In this document: positions 16,916 through 25,527 of the stretch, in pieces
Layout of the letters: each line of letters begins with the position of its first letter
Numbering within the stretch: the stretch's first letter is position 1
Assembly: GCA_015272395.1 (NCBI GenBank)
Contig: JACYLQ010000039.1
Coordinates: forward strand, 1 to 38,340
DNA from: Calothrix sp. C42_A2020_038
GTDB lineage: Bacteria; Cyanobacteriota; Cyanobacteriia; Cyanobacteriales; Nostocaceae
Reading direction: 5' to 3'
DNA: 38,340 nt
Program-made: the position numbers and the translations under genes
Notes under the pieces: generated by a model
Told to the model about the DNA's origin: nothing
Database searches by the model: none
What the model saw: the letters and a program-made list of their open reading frames with translations, nothing else

Positions 16916-17137
16916 TTAGACAGCAGGGGAATTACCAACAAAGTATTCCATCAAGTTTCGGCGTCCGCTACCACGATGTGGAATCGGTTGTTCTGGTTTC
17001 TTAGGCTTGCTTCCAGGCTTAGTTCTTGATGCCAAAATCAGATTCATATCAGACTTGAACTGCGAACTATTTTGGAACTCTAGAACTAGGGAACTTAAGA
17101 ATAATGTAGTAACCAAAAGTGAAATGACAGTACGCAT
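16916..17137 (-). CDS. patX: PatX-like heterocyst-inhibition peptide precursor
   Basis: This 73-residue protein has an N-terminal hydrophobic signal or anchor segment (MRTVISLLVTTLFLSSLVLEF). A basic linker (SRTKPGSKPKKPEQ) leads to the segment I-P-H-R-G-S-G-R-R, with R-G-S-G-R at residues 55-59 (DNA 16961-16975). RGSGR is the HetR-binding pentapeptide of PatS. PatX proteins are known to combine a signal peptide with an H-R-G-(S/T)-G-R-R motif near the C-terminus and to be widespread in filamentous cyanobacteria. The processed peptide is expected to move between cells and lower HetR activity, setting heterocyst spacing. The start is the ATG at 17137. A DIF1-type element stands upstream at the right distance. 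The 14 residues after the motif are not needed by the model. Confidence 0.9.
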   Translation of the reverse strand: MRTVISLLVTTLFLSSLVLEFQNSSQFKSDMNLILASRTKPGSKPKKPEQPIPHRGSGRRNLMEYFVGNSPAV

Positions 17138-17168
17138 AGCAGATGTTTATTTTAGAACTCTCCATCCA

Positions 17169-17199
17169 CTAGTACTGAGTTTGCTTTAGTGCATCCGGA
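17169..17199 (-). promoter_or_regulatory. DIF1-type promoter of patX
   Basis: On the minus strand TCCGGA (17199-17194) is followed after 19 bases by TACTAG (17174-17169), a fair -10 box. This would give a start near 17162 and a leader of about 25 bases. TCCGGA near -35 is the established mark of early heterocyst-differentiation promoters in Anabaena. Confidence 0.6.
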
Positions 17200-17242
17200 T
17201 GATTAATTAAAAAGTATTGTTTTTTACTTTAGATAAAAAAAC

Positions 17243-19021
17243 TTACTTTTCGATATGTTCGACAAGTAACCAGTTGCCTGCTGAATTATAACGACCCCAA
17301 AGCTTGATTAATTCCCCACTTGTAAGATTTTTGAGTATTGAGTCAACATGCGGGTGTAAAGTTACAAGCTGCCAAGTTTGTCCTTCGTATTGAGACGGTG
17401 TTGTGACTGTAAATATGTAATCTTGCTGACTACAAAGATGAAAAATTCCAGTCACATATTTATTATTACGTATCTTCACTGAATTTTCATGTATGTATAA
17501 ACACTGATTTTCTGCAATTGATGGGCAAACACCACTGATTGGATAAACTGTGGGATTGTCTATGTAATACTTTTGCCATTTTAGCCATTCAGGGTTGTCA
17601 AGAGTCAGATTGAAAAAAGGCACAATCGCATTGGGTAAATATAAATTTTCGATTAAGGAAATTTGTAAAGTTTTTACTTGTAAATACCGAGGATGAATAG
17701 AGTTTTCAATACATAAAGCTGCTGCCATACCTACGGCTTGACCAATGTTCATTGCAACAGGTTGAAGTCGAGTGGCGCCGTTTGCAATATGGGAGACTGA
17801 GATATTTTTTTCACAAGCGAAAAAACCATCAACATCAGCAGGAACCAAACAACGGTAAGGAATAGTAAAAGGTGTCCCTGTCCAACGTCCACCCCAACGA
17901 ATCGATTTAGGTTGTAAAGGAAACTCGATACCAGGATAATGATGGTCATTCGCATAGTTACCTATAGCAATAGCATCTTCATGTAAAGGTGCTGCATTTC
18001 CTCCATCTGAAGGTAATATATCTTGTTCGCATAGCGTTGTTAGACCTATTAAACGGCGACTCTCACGATAATAAGGATGTAGGGCAAAACTTGTAGAGAT
18101 GTTATTAAACAACTCTCTGGCAGGGAAGACATCTGGCGCCAAACCATAACGCTTCCCTAACTGTGATTGAATAAAGTGGGCGAAGTTTTGGCTGTGCCAG
18201 AAGCATTCTTGTAAAAATTCCTGTCGTTTTGGCTCTTGTTCAACTAGCCTTCCAACATTTTCACCCCAATCATTACCTTTGAGGGGCCAGTTGATCATAA
18301 ATCGATTTCCAGGTAAGCGTCCGTAGTTCATGAATTTCTCAGCACCATAATTATCCCAGGCGCCAATAAATAGTGATTCATCGTAATTTAGAGCTTTTGG
18401 TATTGCAGGAGCATCCGACCCAAAATCCTGCATCACTACGACCCAAGTCGGTGCTTGCACAGAATATTTTTGAGTGAGATAACTATATTCAACAGGGGCA
18501 CTTTTTTCACCAAATGTTGATTGAAGTTCCCAACCCCAGCGATAAGGTATTTCTCCTAAAGCTAATAAATCACCAAGTTCAGTACCATCGATTGTTATTT
18601 TGGCATGAACAGTAAATGAATCAAATCTTACACCTGTGATGCAATTACCTTGACGCAATACTTCCAAAGGTACATACCCAGAAATCCATTGTAAATTTGG
18701 TAATGCATTTACCCAATTGGCAAAGATTTGGGCACCGATACGGGGTTCATAACTAAAAAAACTAACCCAACTATTGTCTAACCCCTCAGATTGTTCAGCA
18801 TGTAACTCGTGTAAAAATTCACCCCACAAACCCGTTTGAAATGCTTTAAGTTCATTACCATCAGGCACCGTCACACCCGCACTAGTTAGCATTCCTCCTA
18901 ACCAGTCAAATTCACTTACTAAAATCACTTTGGCGCCACGTCTTGCCGCTTGAATTGCCGCTGCGGTTCCACCAGTTCCACCACCAACCACTAATACATC
19001 TGTATGATATTGATTATGCAT
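17243..19021 (-). CDS. FAD-dependent oxidoreductase (FAD_oxidored family)
   Basis: This 592-residue protein has an N-terminal Rossmann dinucleotide site VVGGGTGGTAAAIQAARRG (GxGxxG at 13-18) followed by LGGMLTSAGV, the usual start of the PF12831 FAD-dependent family. Other family marks are TIDGTELGDLLALG, the segment ESRRLIGL, and FFACEKNISVSHIANGATRLQPVAMNIGQAVGMAAAL near the FAD-closing end. The last 130 residues form a separate beta-rich tail. There is no signal peptide. The substrate is unknown. It lies 105 bases upstream of patX on the same strand, but patX has its own promoter element. Confidence 0.87.
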   Translation of the reverse strand: MHNQYHTDVLVVGGGTGGTAAAIQAARRGAKVILVSEFDWLGGMLTSAGVTVPDGNELKAFQTGLWGEFLHELHAEQSEGLDNSWVSFFSYEPRIGAQIFANWVNALPNLQWISGYVPLEVLRQGNCITGVRFDSFTVHAKITIDGTELGDLLALGEIPYRWGWELQSTFGEKSAPVEYSYLTQKYSVQAPTWVVVMQDFGSDAPAIPKALNYDESLFIGAWDNYGAEKFMNYGRLPGNRFMINWPLKGNDWGENVGRLVEQEPKRQEFLQECFWHSQNFAHFIQSQLGKRYGLAPDVFPARELFNNISTSFALHPYYRESRRLIGLTTLCEQDILPSDGGNAAPLHEDAIAIGNYANDHHYPGIEFPLQPKSIRWGGRWTGTPFTIPYRCLVPADVDGFFACEKNISVSHIANGATRLQPVAMNIGQAVGMAAALCIENSIHPRYLQVKTLQISLIENLYLPNAIVPFFNLTLDNPEWLKWQKYYIDNPTVYPISGVCPSIAENQCLYIHENSVKIRNNKYVTGIFHLCSQQDYIFTVTTPSQYEGQTWQLVTLHPHVDSILKNLTSGELIKLWGRYNSAGNWLLVEHIEK

Positions 19022-19234
19022 TTTGACTTATACCTAAATATTTGAGAATGTTGTAATTTTCAAAACTAACTGCTGTGAACCTAAGAGTTTTACGAATGGT
19101 TTAGGATTCTTGGAGTGCGGGACTGGGCACACAATCAACCTAAAATTCGTCTTTGTGAACGATATTACATCAGCATTTAGTAAAAGTGCTGGTATAAACA
19201 TTATCGATAAAGCTGTTATTGTACGAGGAGATAA

Positions 19235-19624
19235 ATGGTGAAAACAACTCTTATTAAAACACTGATTGCATCGGTTAGTTTTTTGACTCTCTTTTCCCCA
19301 CTGCGGGCTTCGGCACAACTTATACCTCAACCTTGGGTTTCCGTTGGTGGCAATGATGGTGATGTCACTTACTCAGTTGGCGCCCGTGCTTTGGATCTAG
19401 GCGCCGAGTTAGGCTTCGGACCAGATGGCGCTACAGGTGTCGATGTATTAAAATTTTTATCTCTACCTTATATTTCACCATATGTGGGATTAGGATACTA
19501 TTCCCAAGATAAGGGTGTTGCGGTTTCTGGTGGATTACAAATGCGTGCTACTAATAATGTTTTTGTAGGAGCAGGTTACAATTCTGTACGTGGTTTTAAT
19601 GGACAACTTGGAATCAGATTTTAA
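19235..19624 (+). CDS. Small secreted outer-membrane-like beta protein
   Basis: This 129-residue protein has a clear Sec signal peptide (1-27, cleavage after ASA, mature start QLIPQP). The mature part alternates short amphipathic strands and glycine turns (DVTYSVGARALDLGAELGFG, SPYVGLGYYSQDKGVAVSGGLQMR, NVFVGAGYNSVRGFNGQLGIRF) and ends in phenylalanine, as beta-barrel outer-membrane proteins do. Its length suits only a small or partial barrel. The start ATG at 19235 has GAGGAG 4 bases upstream. It stands alone and diverges from the FAD oxidoreductase. A hairpin at 19650-19685 probably ends its transcript. Confidence 0.75.
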   Translation: MVKTTLIKTLIASVSFLTLFSPLRASAQLIPQPWVSVGGNDGDVTYSVGARALDLGAELGFGPDGATGVDVLKFLSLPYISPYVGLGYYSQDKGVAVSGGLQMRATNNVFVGAGYNSVRGFNGQLGIRF

Positions 19625-20187
19625 TTAGTTTTGTTGTCTGCCATACTAAGAATCCTGATATTAGTCAAGCTCATTATCGGGATTCATTGTATATAATTTC
19701 AGTGGCAGTTTGTTTGGGAGTTATTGATTATACTTTTTCTGCGTAAAAATTAGGTGATAAAAATATTTTTCTAGGTAGTTTTTACAGTAAATTTACATAA
19801 AATCAACAAAAAATGATATGGAAGTGTCTAAGTCAGTATTTATAACTTCAATCAAGTAGCCTTAGATTCATTTCATTTCTGAAAAAATTAAGTAATCGTT
19901 ATTAGCTTGACTACTAGACTTTCTGATTAATAGTGGTAAAGTTTGTATGGTCATAGGACTAATTCCAAAAATTGACTATTTAGTCATGACACCAAACTTA
20001 TAGTTAGGAGCAGATTGCAAACATTTTTCAGCAAGATTCACGCTATCCTAAATATAAAGTGAAGTTAGTAGTAAAATCAATGTGTCTGGGTTTATTCCAG
20101 ATTCATAGCAGCAAGAAGTGAAGAGAAAACTAAAGCTTTAAAACAAAAAGTCACTATAACTGTGATGGGTTAAAATGGAAACTCCTT
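19625..20187. other. Gene-free 563-bp region upstream of the WD40 gene
   Basis: After the terminator-like hairpin the region is AT-rich with no recognised gene or repeat. The leader of the WD40 gene must lie here, but no good -35/-10 pair stands out. Confidence 0.4.
19650..19685 (+). terminator. Terminator-like hairpin after the small secreted protein
   Basis: GAATCCTGATA (19650-19660) pairs with TATCGGGATTC (19675-19685), 11 pairs with one G-U. It is followed by a weak AT tract and lies 26 bases after the stop codon. Confidence 0.5.
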
Positions 20188-22548
20188 ATGGAGCAAGGAT
20201 TAAGGGTACTAATTCAGCTTGTACTAGAATTCGCACCTGTTGTAGCAAATCTAGTACAAAAAAGAAACGAAGCAAGTGCGGCACTTGCGAAACTTCAACC
20301 ACCCCAAGAGGTTAAAGAGTTCCTTGAAGTTGTAAATAATTCAATTGTCCAAAGTAATGCATCGGAAATAGCTGGTGTTGAGTTTGAACGAGAAAAGACA
20401 ATGCAGCAGCAACTAGCTGTATACAACCGTCAAACTCAATTGCATATAGCTAAGTATGAACGGGAAACATCACTAAAGTTACCTGAAGTCAACCGAATTC
20501 TCGATAGTTGGCCCCTGCGGTTATACCCATCGCAAATTCTTGAGTCAAGCCCTAGTAATAACAGTAACGCGCGGACTCCACTGAAAATATTCGTTGCGCC
20601 GCCCAAGATTCTATTTGATAAGTTTGATAATCGTGAAGGGGACATATCGGATATTGAGCCGATGTTAGCAGAGGGTCTGCGTGATTTCCTTAATTGCTAT
20701 TACTCTTTACATAACCCAGTTCGTCCAACAGAATTTTTGGCAGGCGCCTGGTATAGTAAGAGGTTTCATAGCGAATCGAGTATAAAAGCTCTATTTGGCA
20801 TGTTGAAATCAGAGCCAATATTAATATTGGAATCGGAAACGGATGGAGATTATATTAACTTTCGTATTGGTTATTGGGGTTTAGGGCAAGACAACTATTA
20901 TTACAAGACCATTTCACGGTTATCTTATCGAGATATTGTTTATCAGTCAGCAAAAAACCGCGCGTTACAGTGGAAGCAAATTCGCGATGAGTTGATACTA
21001 CTTGGAGAAGACACAGACGAGATTAATCAAATGGGGGGTGATAATGTCTATAATTTAGAGCTTTTGGAACGCGAGGCAAAATGGAAAAATAAGGGTATCG
21101 ACACTAGTAAAATTGCTTTGAAATATCGAGTTAATCGCCAAGATTTTGAAAAGCTTTGTCAAGTACTTACCAACTGTCACTGTTTAGTTGCTAGCTGGAT
21201 AGCAGATGTATATCATCTGGTTCATCATGATGTATCGCCATTGCTTCCTGAACTATTACCTAGTTTGGTTGATAATGGCATCGATTTTCAATCAATTGGC
21301 GCCATTGCATCCGGATACAAACAAGTTTATCAGGCACTAGAAAGTGAACGACGCTATTGGGTTCCGGAATTAGCTTTACAGTTGGCCAACAGTTTATCAA
21401 GTTTGAATGACCCAACCTGGGCCAACGAACAGGTAGATTACTCTCTCAATACTTGGTTACAATTACGCCAATTATCATCACCTGTGTCGAATAGCAATCC
21501 TCTTAAGGTGATGTTAAATGCTGTAAAAATCGAAGACGAAGAATATATCAATAACTTGAAAGCTTACTTTGCTGCGGTAGGAGATATCCAAAATCTGAAA
21601 CTAGTCGAGGAAATACTAGATGTAATCAACGAATTGAAAACGCTACGTTCCTCTGAGTATGCATACCTTACCAATACTTTAACCGGACATTCAGAAAAAG
21701 TTACATCCGTGGTAATTAGTCCTGATGGTCAAAGAATTGTTAGTGGGTGTGCTGATAAAACAGTAAAAGTTTGGAACCTTCATACAGGCAAAGTCATTCG
21801 TACAATAACCGGACATTCGGGAGAAATATCTTCGGTAGCTGTTAGTCCTGATGGTAACTTTTTAGCAGTAGGGATAAGCGATACACCTCGTAGTAATGTT
21901 AAAGTTTGGCACCTTGAGACAGGTAAATTAATTCATACACTGCTTGGACATAATAAACCAGTCAATGTCGTCAGCATTAGTCCCGACGGTCAAATTCTTG
22001 CTAGCGGTAGTAATAAAATCAAAATTTGGAACCTACAAAAAGGTGACAGAGTTTGTACACTTTGGCATTCGTCTGCAGTTAATGCTACTGCCATAACTTC
22101 CGATGGTACAATTTTAGTTAGTGGCACCAGTGACAACAAAATCAAACTTTGGAATCCTCAAACGGGTGAACCATTGCGTACTTTTATTGGACATTCTGGT
22201 GAAGTCAAAGCTTTAGCACTTCACCCGAATGGGCAAATATTAGTCAGTGGTAGTACAGATAGTAGTATTAAAGTTTGGGACTTAAACTCTGGTAAAATAT
22301 TACATAATTTAATTGAGCATAGTAGTGAAGTTAAAGCTGTTGCTGTAAGTCATGATGGAAAATTAATTATTAGTGGCAGCAGTGATAAAACCATTAAAAT
22401 TTGGCATTTACCAACCGGGGAATTACTGCAAACTCTAACTGGGCATTCAGGTACAGTAAATTCTATCGCGATTACTCCTGATGACCGTTTTATCGTTAGT
22501 AGTAGTTCAGACAAAACAATCAAAGTTTGGCAGTTGACAAAAGGATAA
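20188..22548 (+). CDS. WD40 repeat protein with unrecognised N-terminal region
   Basis: In this 786-residue protein, residues from about 498 to the end form seven WD40 repeats (each begins GH or an equivalent and ends near VWN, IWH or VWD), enough for one closed propeller. The first 495 residues are not a kinase, NACHT or caspase domain that I recognise. They start with an amphipathic helix and likely coiled coil (about 1-95). A mixed alpha/beta region follows (about 130-280), with segments LKIFVAPPKILFDKF and AGAWYSKRFHSESSIKALFGML. A helical region extends from about 330 to 490. There is no signal peptide or transmembrane segment. The propeller is probably a binding platform; the N-terminal half would be the output or partner-binding part. 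The start ATG at 20188 has a weak ribosome site. Confidence 0.85.
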   Translation: MEQGLRVLIQLVLEFAPVVANLVQKRNEASAALAKLQPPQEVKEFLEVVNNSIVQSNASEIAGVEFEREKTMQQQLAVYNRQTQLHIAKYERETSLKLPEVNRILDSWPLRLYPSQILESSPSNNSNARTPLKIFVAPPKILFDKFDNREGDISDIEPMLAEGLRDFLNCYYSLHNPVRPTEFLAGAWYSKRFHSESSIKALFGMLKSEPILILESETDGDYINFRIGYWGLGQDNYYYKTISRLSYRDIVYQSAKNRALQWKQIRDELILLGEDTDEINQMGGDNVYNLELLEREAKWKNKGIDTSKIALKYRVNRQDFEKLCQVLTNCHCLVASWIADVYHLVHHDVSPLLPELLPSLVDNGIDFQSIGAIASGYKQVYQALESERRYWVPELALQLANSLSSLNDPTWANEQVDYSLNTWLQLRQLSSPVSNSNPLKVMLNAVKIEDEEYINNLKAYFAAVGDIQNLKLVEEILDVINELKTLRSSEYAYLTNTLTGHSEKVTSVVISPDGQRIVSGCADKTVKVWNLHTGKVIRTITGHSGEISSVAVSPDGNFLAVGISDTPRSNVKVWHLETGKLIHTLLGHNKPVNVVSISPDGQILASGSNKIKIWNLQKGDRVCTLWHSSAVNATAITSDGTILVSGTSDNKIKLWNPQTGEPLRTFIGHSGEVKALALHPNGQILVSGSTDSSIKVWDLNSGKILHNLIEHSSEVKAVAVSHDGKLIISGSSDKTIKIWHLPTGELLQTLTGHSGTVNSIAITPDDRFIVSSSSDKTIKVWQLTKG

Positions 22549-22567
22549 AGTTAGGAGACGCGCAATT

Positions 22568-22595
22568 GTAGAGACGTGATTAATCACGCCTCTAC
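22568..22595. repeat. GTAGAGAC-family intergenic palindrome, copy 2
   Basis: Arms GTAGAGACGTGATT and AATCACGCCTCTAC meet without a loop and differ at a single position. It lies between the convergent WD40 and htpX genes and may serve as a two-way transcript end. Confidence 0.8.
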
Positions 22596-22611
22596 AGTAC
22601 CAAACATACAT

Positions 22612-23472
22612 CTATCTAACAGGTGACTCTTGTTCGATTTTAAGTAACGCTTCGATACGTTTTTCGGTTGTGGGGTGAGTTCTGAACAAGTTAGCTAAAG
22701 ACTCACCAGAAAATGGGTTGATAATTAATAATGGTTCAAATGCAGGATTTAATGATTCCATAGGCATTTGTTTGGCTGTTGCTTCCAAACGTTGTAACGC
22801 CCTGGCAAGTGCGCGAGGGTTACCTGTAATACGTGCGGCACCAGCATCTGCCGAAAATTCGCGTGTCCGAGAAATTGCCATTTGGATGACAGTAGCACTT
22901 AAAGGCGCCAATATCATTGTTAATAGTACCCCGATAAAATTGCCGCCACGATTTTCATCATTACGGGAACCACCACCAAACCAAAAGAGGTTTTGTGCTA
23001 AGAAAGAAACGGCACCTGCAATTGTAGCAGCGACAGCTTGTGTGAGAGTGTCGCGGTTGGCAATGTGAGTCAGTTCGTGTGCGATAACAGCTTCGAGTTC
23101 ATCTTCAGGTAAGATGCTCATGATACCTTGAGTTACAGCAACTGCTGCATGTTCAGGGTCACGTCCTGTTGCAAAAGCGTTCGCTGTTGGACTGGGAACA
23201 ATGCAAACTCGTGGCATGGGTAAACCCGCGCGCTGGGATAATTTTTGCACCATTCGGTAAAGTCCAGGTGCCTGTGCTTCACTAACTTCTTGGGCGCCGT
23301 AAACAGCCAAAGCAATTCTATCTGACTGGTACCAAGAAAATAAGTTAGTAACTGCTGCCAAACCTAGACCTATAATTAAACCACCAGTTCCACCAATTAT
23401 GTAATAGCTAATTGCAATTAAAAGACCACTTAGAGCAGCAAGCAAAGTTAGTGTTTTGAATTGATTTCCCAT
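22612..23472 (-). CDS. htpX: Zinc metalloprotease HtpX (M48)
   Basis: This 286-residue integral membrane protease has the zinc site H132-E-L-T-H136 and third ligand E205 in SRTREFSADA. Hydrophobic segments lie at about 8-24 and 30-46, and two more after the HExxH motif (about 145-165 and 178-198). The family takes part in quality control of membrane proteins in the cytoplasmic or thylakoid membrane. I choose the ATG at 23472 (MGNQFKTLTLL), because it matches the conserved N-terminus and has AGGAG upstream. The 20 further in-frame residues to 23532 are not conserved-looking. It is convergent with the WD40 gene. Confidence 0.93.
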   Translation of the reverse strand: MGNQFKTLTLLAALSGLLIAISYYIIGGTGGLIIGLGLAAVTNLFSWYQSDRIALAVYGAQEVSEAQAPGLYRMVQKLSQRAGLPMPRVCIVPSPTANAFATGRDPEHAAVAVTQGIMSILPEDELEAVIAHELTHIANRDTLTQAVAATIAGAVSFLAQNLFWFGGGSRNDENRGGNFIGVLLTMILAPLSATVIQMAISRTREFSADAGAARITGNPRALARALQRLEATAKQMPMESLNPAFEPLLIINPFSGESLANLFRTHPTTEKRIEALLKIEQESPVR

Positions 23473-24042
23473 GTTTTTATATTCTCCTGAAGACTGCGAT
23501 ATTGTTTTCCCAAGCCTTTCAGCTAACAGCACAATTTCAGCCGCGCTTCTATTGTATCAAGTCAAACATTAATTTTTCAGGTAGAAATTACAGTCTGATT
23601 TAGTACGGTTTTCCGTCTTATCAATTCAAGATTATTTATTATGTAGATAAGAGTCATATTTAGTTAATACCTAGACAGGATATTATGACGAAGTTACCGA
23701 TATCAGATTTTAGAGCAATATAAATATGTCAAGTACAGCAGTTTGATTTTTATATATGTATCTCCCGCAACCTAAAAACTACTGTAATATCCCCTTAGAA
23801 ACGCTTCGTCCGAAAGCTATGTTCGTAGGGCTATTTTAATCGCGTTTCTACAATATTGGATTTTACGAATGATTTAAAAGTGCGATGTAAAGTAATTGCA
23901 CGAATTATAAATTGTGTAAACAGCACAATTGCTCTTCATAAATACCATATAAAAATCCACAGGAAAAGTAACAAAAAATCCATTTTTACTAAATTTTTGT
24001 ATTACTCTGAATAAGTCAACCAGCTTCAGTACATCCCAAAAC
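23473..24042. other. 570-bp intergenic region with a TAGAAACGC inverted repeat
   Basis: TAGAAACGC (23797-23805) and GCGTTTCTA (23842-23850) flank 36 bases and resemble a diverged, longer-looped member of the GTAGAGACGC palindrome family. The rest is AT-rich, with no gene recognised; promoters for htpX and the glycosyltransferase operon should lie here. Confidence 0.5.
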
Positions 24043-24747
24043 ATGCATAGTCAAGATAGCTACACGAGCAAAATATCTATTATTATTCCAGTTTTCAATG
24101 AAGAACAACATATATTAGCAACTATTATTACTACCCATAGCATTAATACTGAAGTCATCGTAGTCGATGCCAGTTCGCAGGATAATACTTGTGACATCGC
24201 AAATAAGGCGGGTGCAAAAGTTATTGCCTCCGACCCAGGACGTGCAGTACAAATGAATGCAGGCGCCGCAGTCGCAAATGGAGATATTTTACTATTTCTC
24301 CACGCAGATACTCAGTTACCACCTGGGTTTGATCATATGGTTCGTGAAACTCTCAATAAACCAGGAACTGTAGCAGGTGCATTTAAGTTGAACATAGATG
24401 CTGAACCTTGGGGCTTGCGGTTGGTAGAATGGGGTGTTTATATGCGCTCAAAACATCTTCAGCTTCCCTACGGAGACCAAGCAATTTTTATGAAAAGCGA
24501 GACTTTCCATCAATTAGGTGGTTTCCCAAATTTACCGATAATGGAAGATTTTGAATTAGTACAACGTTTAAAAACTCTTGGAAAAATTACAATTATTTCA
24601 ACACCTGTACTAACATCTGGGCGCCGATGGTTACTACATGGAATATTAAAAACTACTTTGATCAACCAAATAATGATAATAGGGTATTCTCTTGGTATTT
24701 CCCCTCAAAGATTAGCTAGCTTATATCGTCAGAGAAAGTTAAAATAA
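24043..24747 (+). CDS. TIGR04283 family glycosyltransferase (arsenosugar-type)
   Basis: This 234-residue GT-A fold enzyme (family 2) begins ISIIIPVFNEE. D42 lies in VVDASSQDNT, the nucleotide/metal site reads LLFLHADTQLP (H87-A-D89), and GGFPNLPIMEDFELVQRL holds the acceptor-site glutamate/aspartate. SDPGRAVQMNAGA is a hallmark of the TIGR04283 group, whose members are linked to arsenosugar synthesis or found near selenium/radical-SAM genes. No arsenic gene (arsM, arsS) is visible here, so the substrate is uncertain. It is the first gene of a three-gene run, 73 bases before the TVP38 gene. Confidence 0.88.
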   Translation: MHSQDSYTSKISIIIPVFNEEQHILATIITTHSINTEVIVVDASSQDNTCDIANKAGAKVIASDPGRAVQMNAGAAVANGDILLFLHADTQLPPGFDHMVRETLNKPGTVAGAFKLNIDAEPWGLRLVEWGVYMRSKHLQLPYGDQAIFMKSETFHQLGGFPNLPIMEDFELVQRLKTLGKITIISTPVLTSGRRWLLHGILKTTLINQIMIIGYSLGISPQRLASLYRQRKLK

Positions 24748-24820
24748 AAATTAATGCCTAGATTTCTGATTTCTTTAATAAAACCAGAAATCTTAAATAT
24801 CAATGATTTAGATTGACTAT

Positions 24821-25513
24821 ATGAACAAAAAGCTACTTGCTTTGATTGTCAAAATTATACTGTTATGTATATTTATTACTGTTGCAATTGTTACGGCTAA
24901 AGCATTGAATATTCAAAGTTTGTTGCAACAATCTTTAATTTGGGTTAGAAGCCTCGGAGTACTTGCGCCAATCGCTTTCATAATTATTTATAATTTAGCA
25001 ACAGTGTTATTTATACCTGGTTCCGTTTTAACTTTAGGTGGAGGTGTGCTATTTGGACTATTTTGGGGATCAATTTATGTATTTGTGGCAGCAACACTTG
25101 GAGCAACTATTGCTTTTTTAATTGGACGTTATTTATCTCGTGATTGGGTATCACGACAACTTGAAAAATATCCAAAATTTCAAGCTATTGATTCATCGGT
25201 TGCACGCGAAGGTTGGAAAATAGTTTTCTTGACTCGCTTGTCACCCTTATTCCCATTCAACTTATTAAACTATGCCTTTGGTGTCACGCAAGTTTCATTA
25301 AATGATTATGTTTTAGGTTCGCTGGGCATGATTCCAGGTACTATCATGTATGTGTATATTGGTTCACTGGCAGGAGATATTGCCATGATTGGTATGAACC
25401 AATCAACAAACCCGGCATTGCAGTGGACTGTTCGTATCATTGGTTTTATTGCTACCGTTGTCGTCACAATTTATGTCACCCGCATCGCACGTAAAGCATT
25501 AGAAAACACTTAA
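24821..25513 (+). CDS. TVP38/TMEM64 family membrane protein
   Basis: This 230-residue protein has about six hydrophobic segments and the conserved SNARE-associated/DedA-like core: LFIPGSVLTLGGGVLFGLFWGS, GATIAFLIGRYLSRDWV, and FLTRLSPLFPFNLLNYAFGVTQVSLNDYVLGSLGMIPGTIMYVYIGSLAG. The family is related to DedA flippases and transporters, but its substrate is unknown. The start is the ATG at 24821. It lies 14 bases before the flavoprotein gene, and this gene pair is common in cyanobacteria. Confidence 0.9.
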   Translation: MNKKLLALIVKIILLCIFITVAIVTAKALNIQSLLQQSLIWVRSLGVLAPIAFIIIYNLATVLFIPGSVLTLGGGVLFGLFWGSIYVFVAATLGATIAFLIGRYLSRDWVSRQLEKYPKFQAIDSSVAREGWKIVFLTRLSPLFPFNLLNYAFGVTQVSLNDYVLGSLGMIPGTIMYVYIGSLAGDIAMIGMNQSTNPALQWTVRIIGFIATVVVTIYVTRIARKALENT

Positions 25514-25527
25514 TAATTTATAATAAA

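Noticed and set aside
19034-19330. 98-residue minus-strand frame overlapping the small secreted protein gene
   Set aside because: It overlaps a gene with a clear signal peptide and ribosome site, and its own sequence has no domain-like character.
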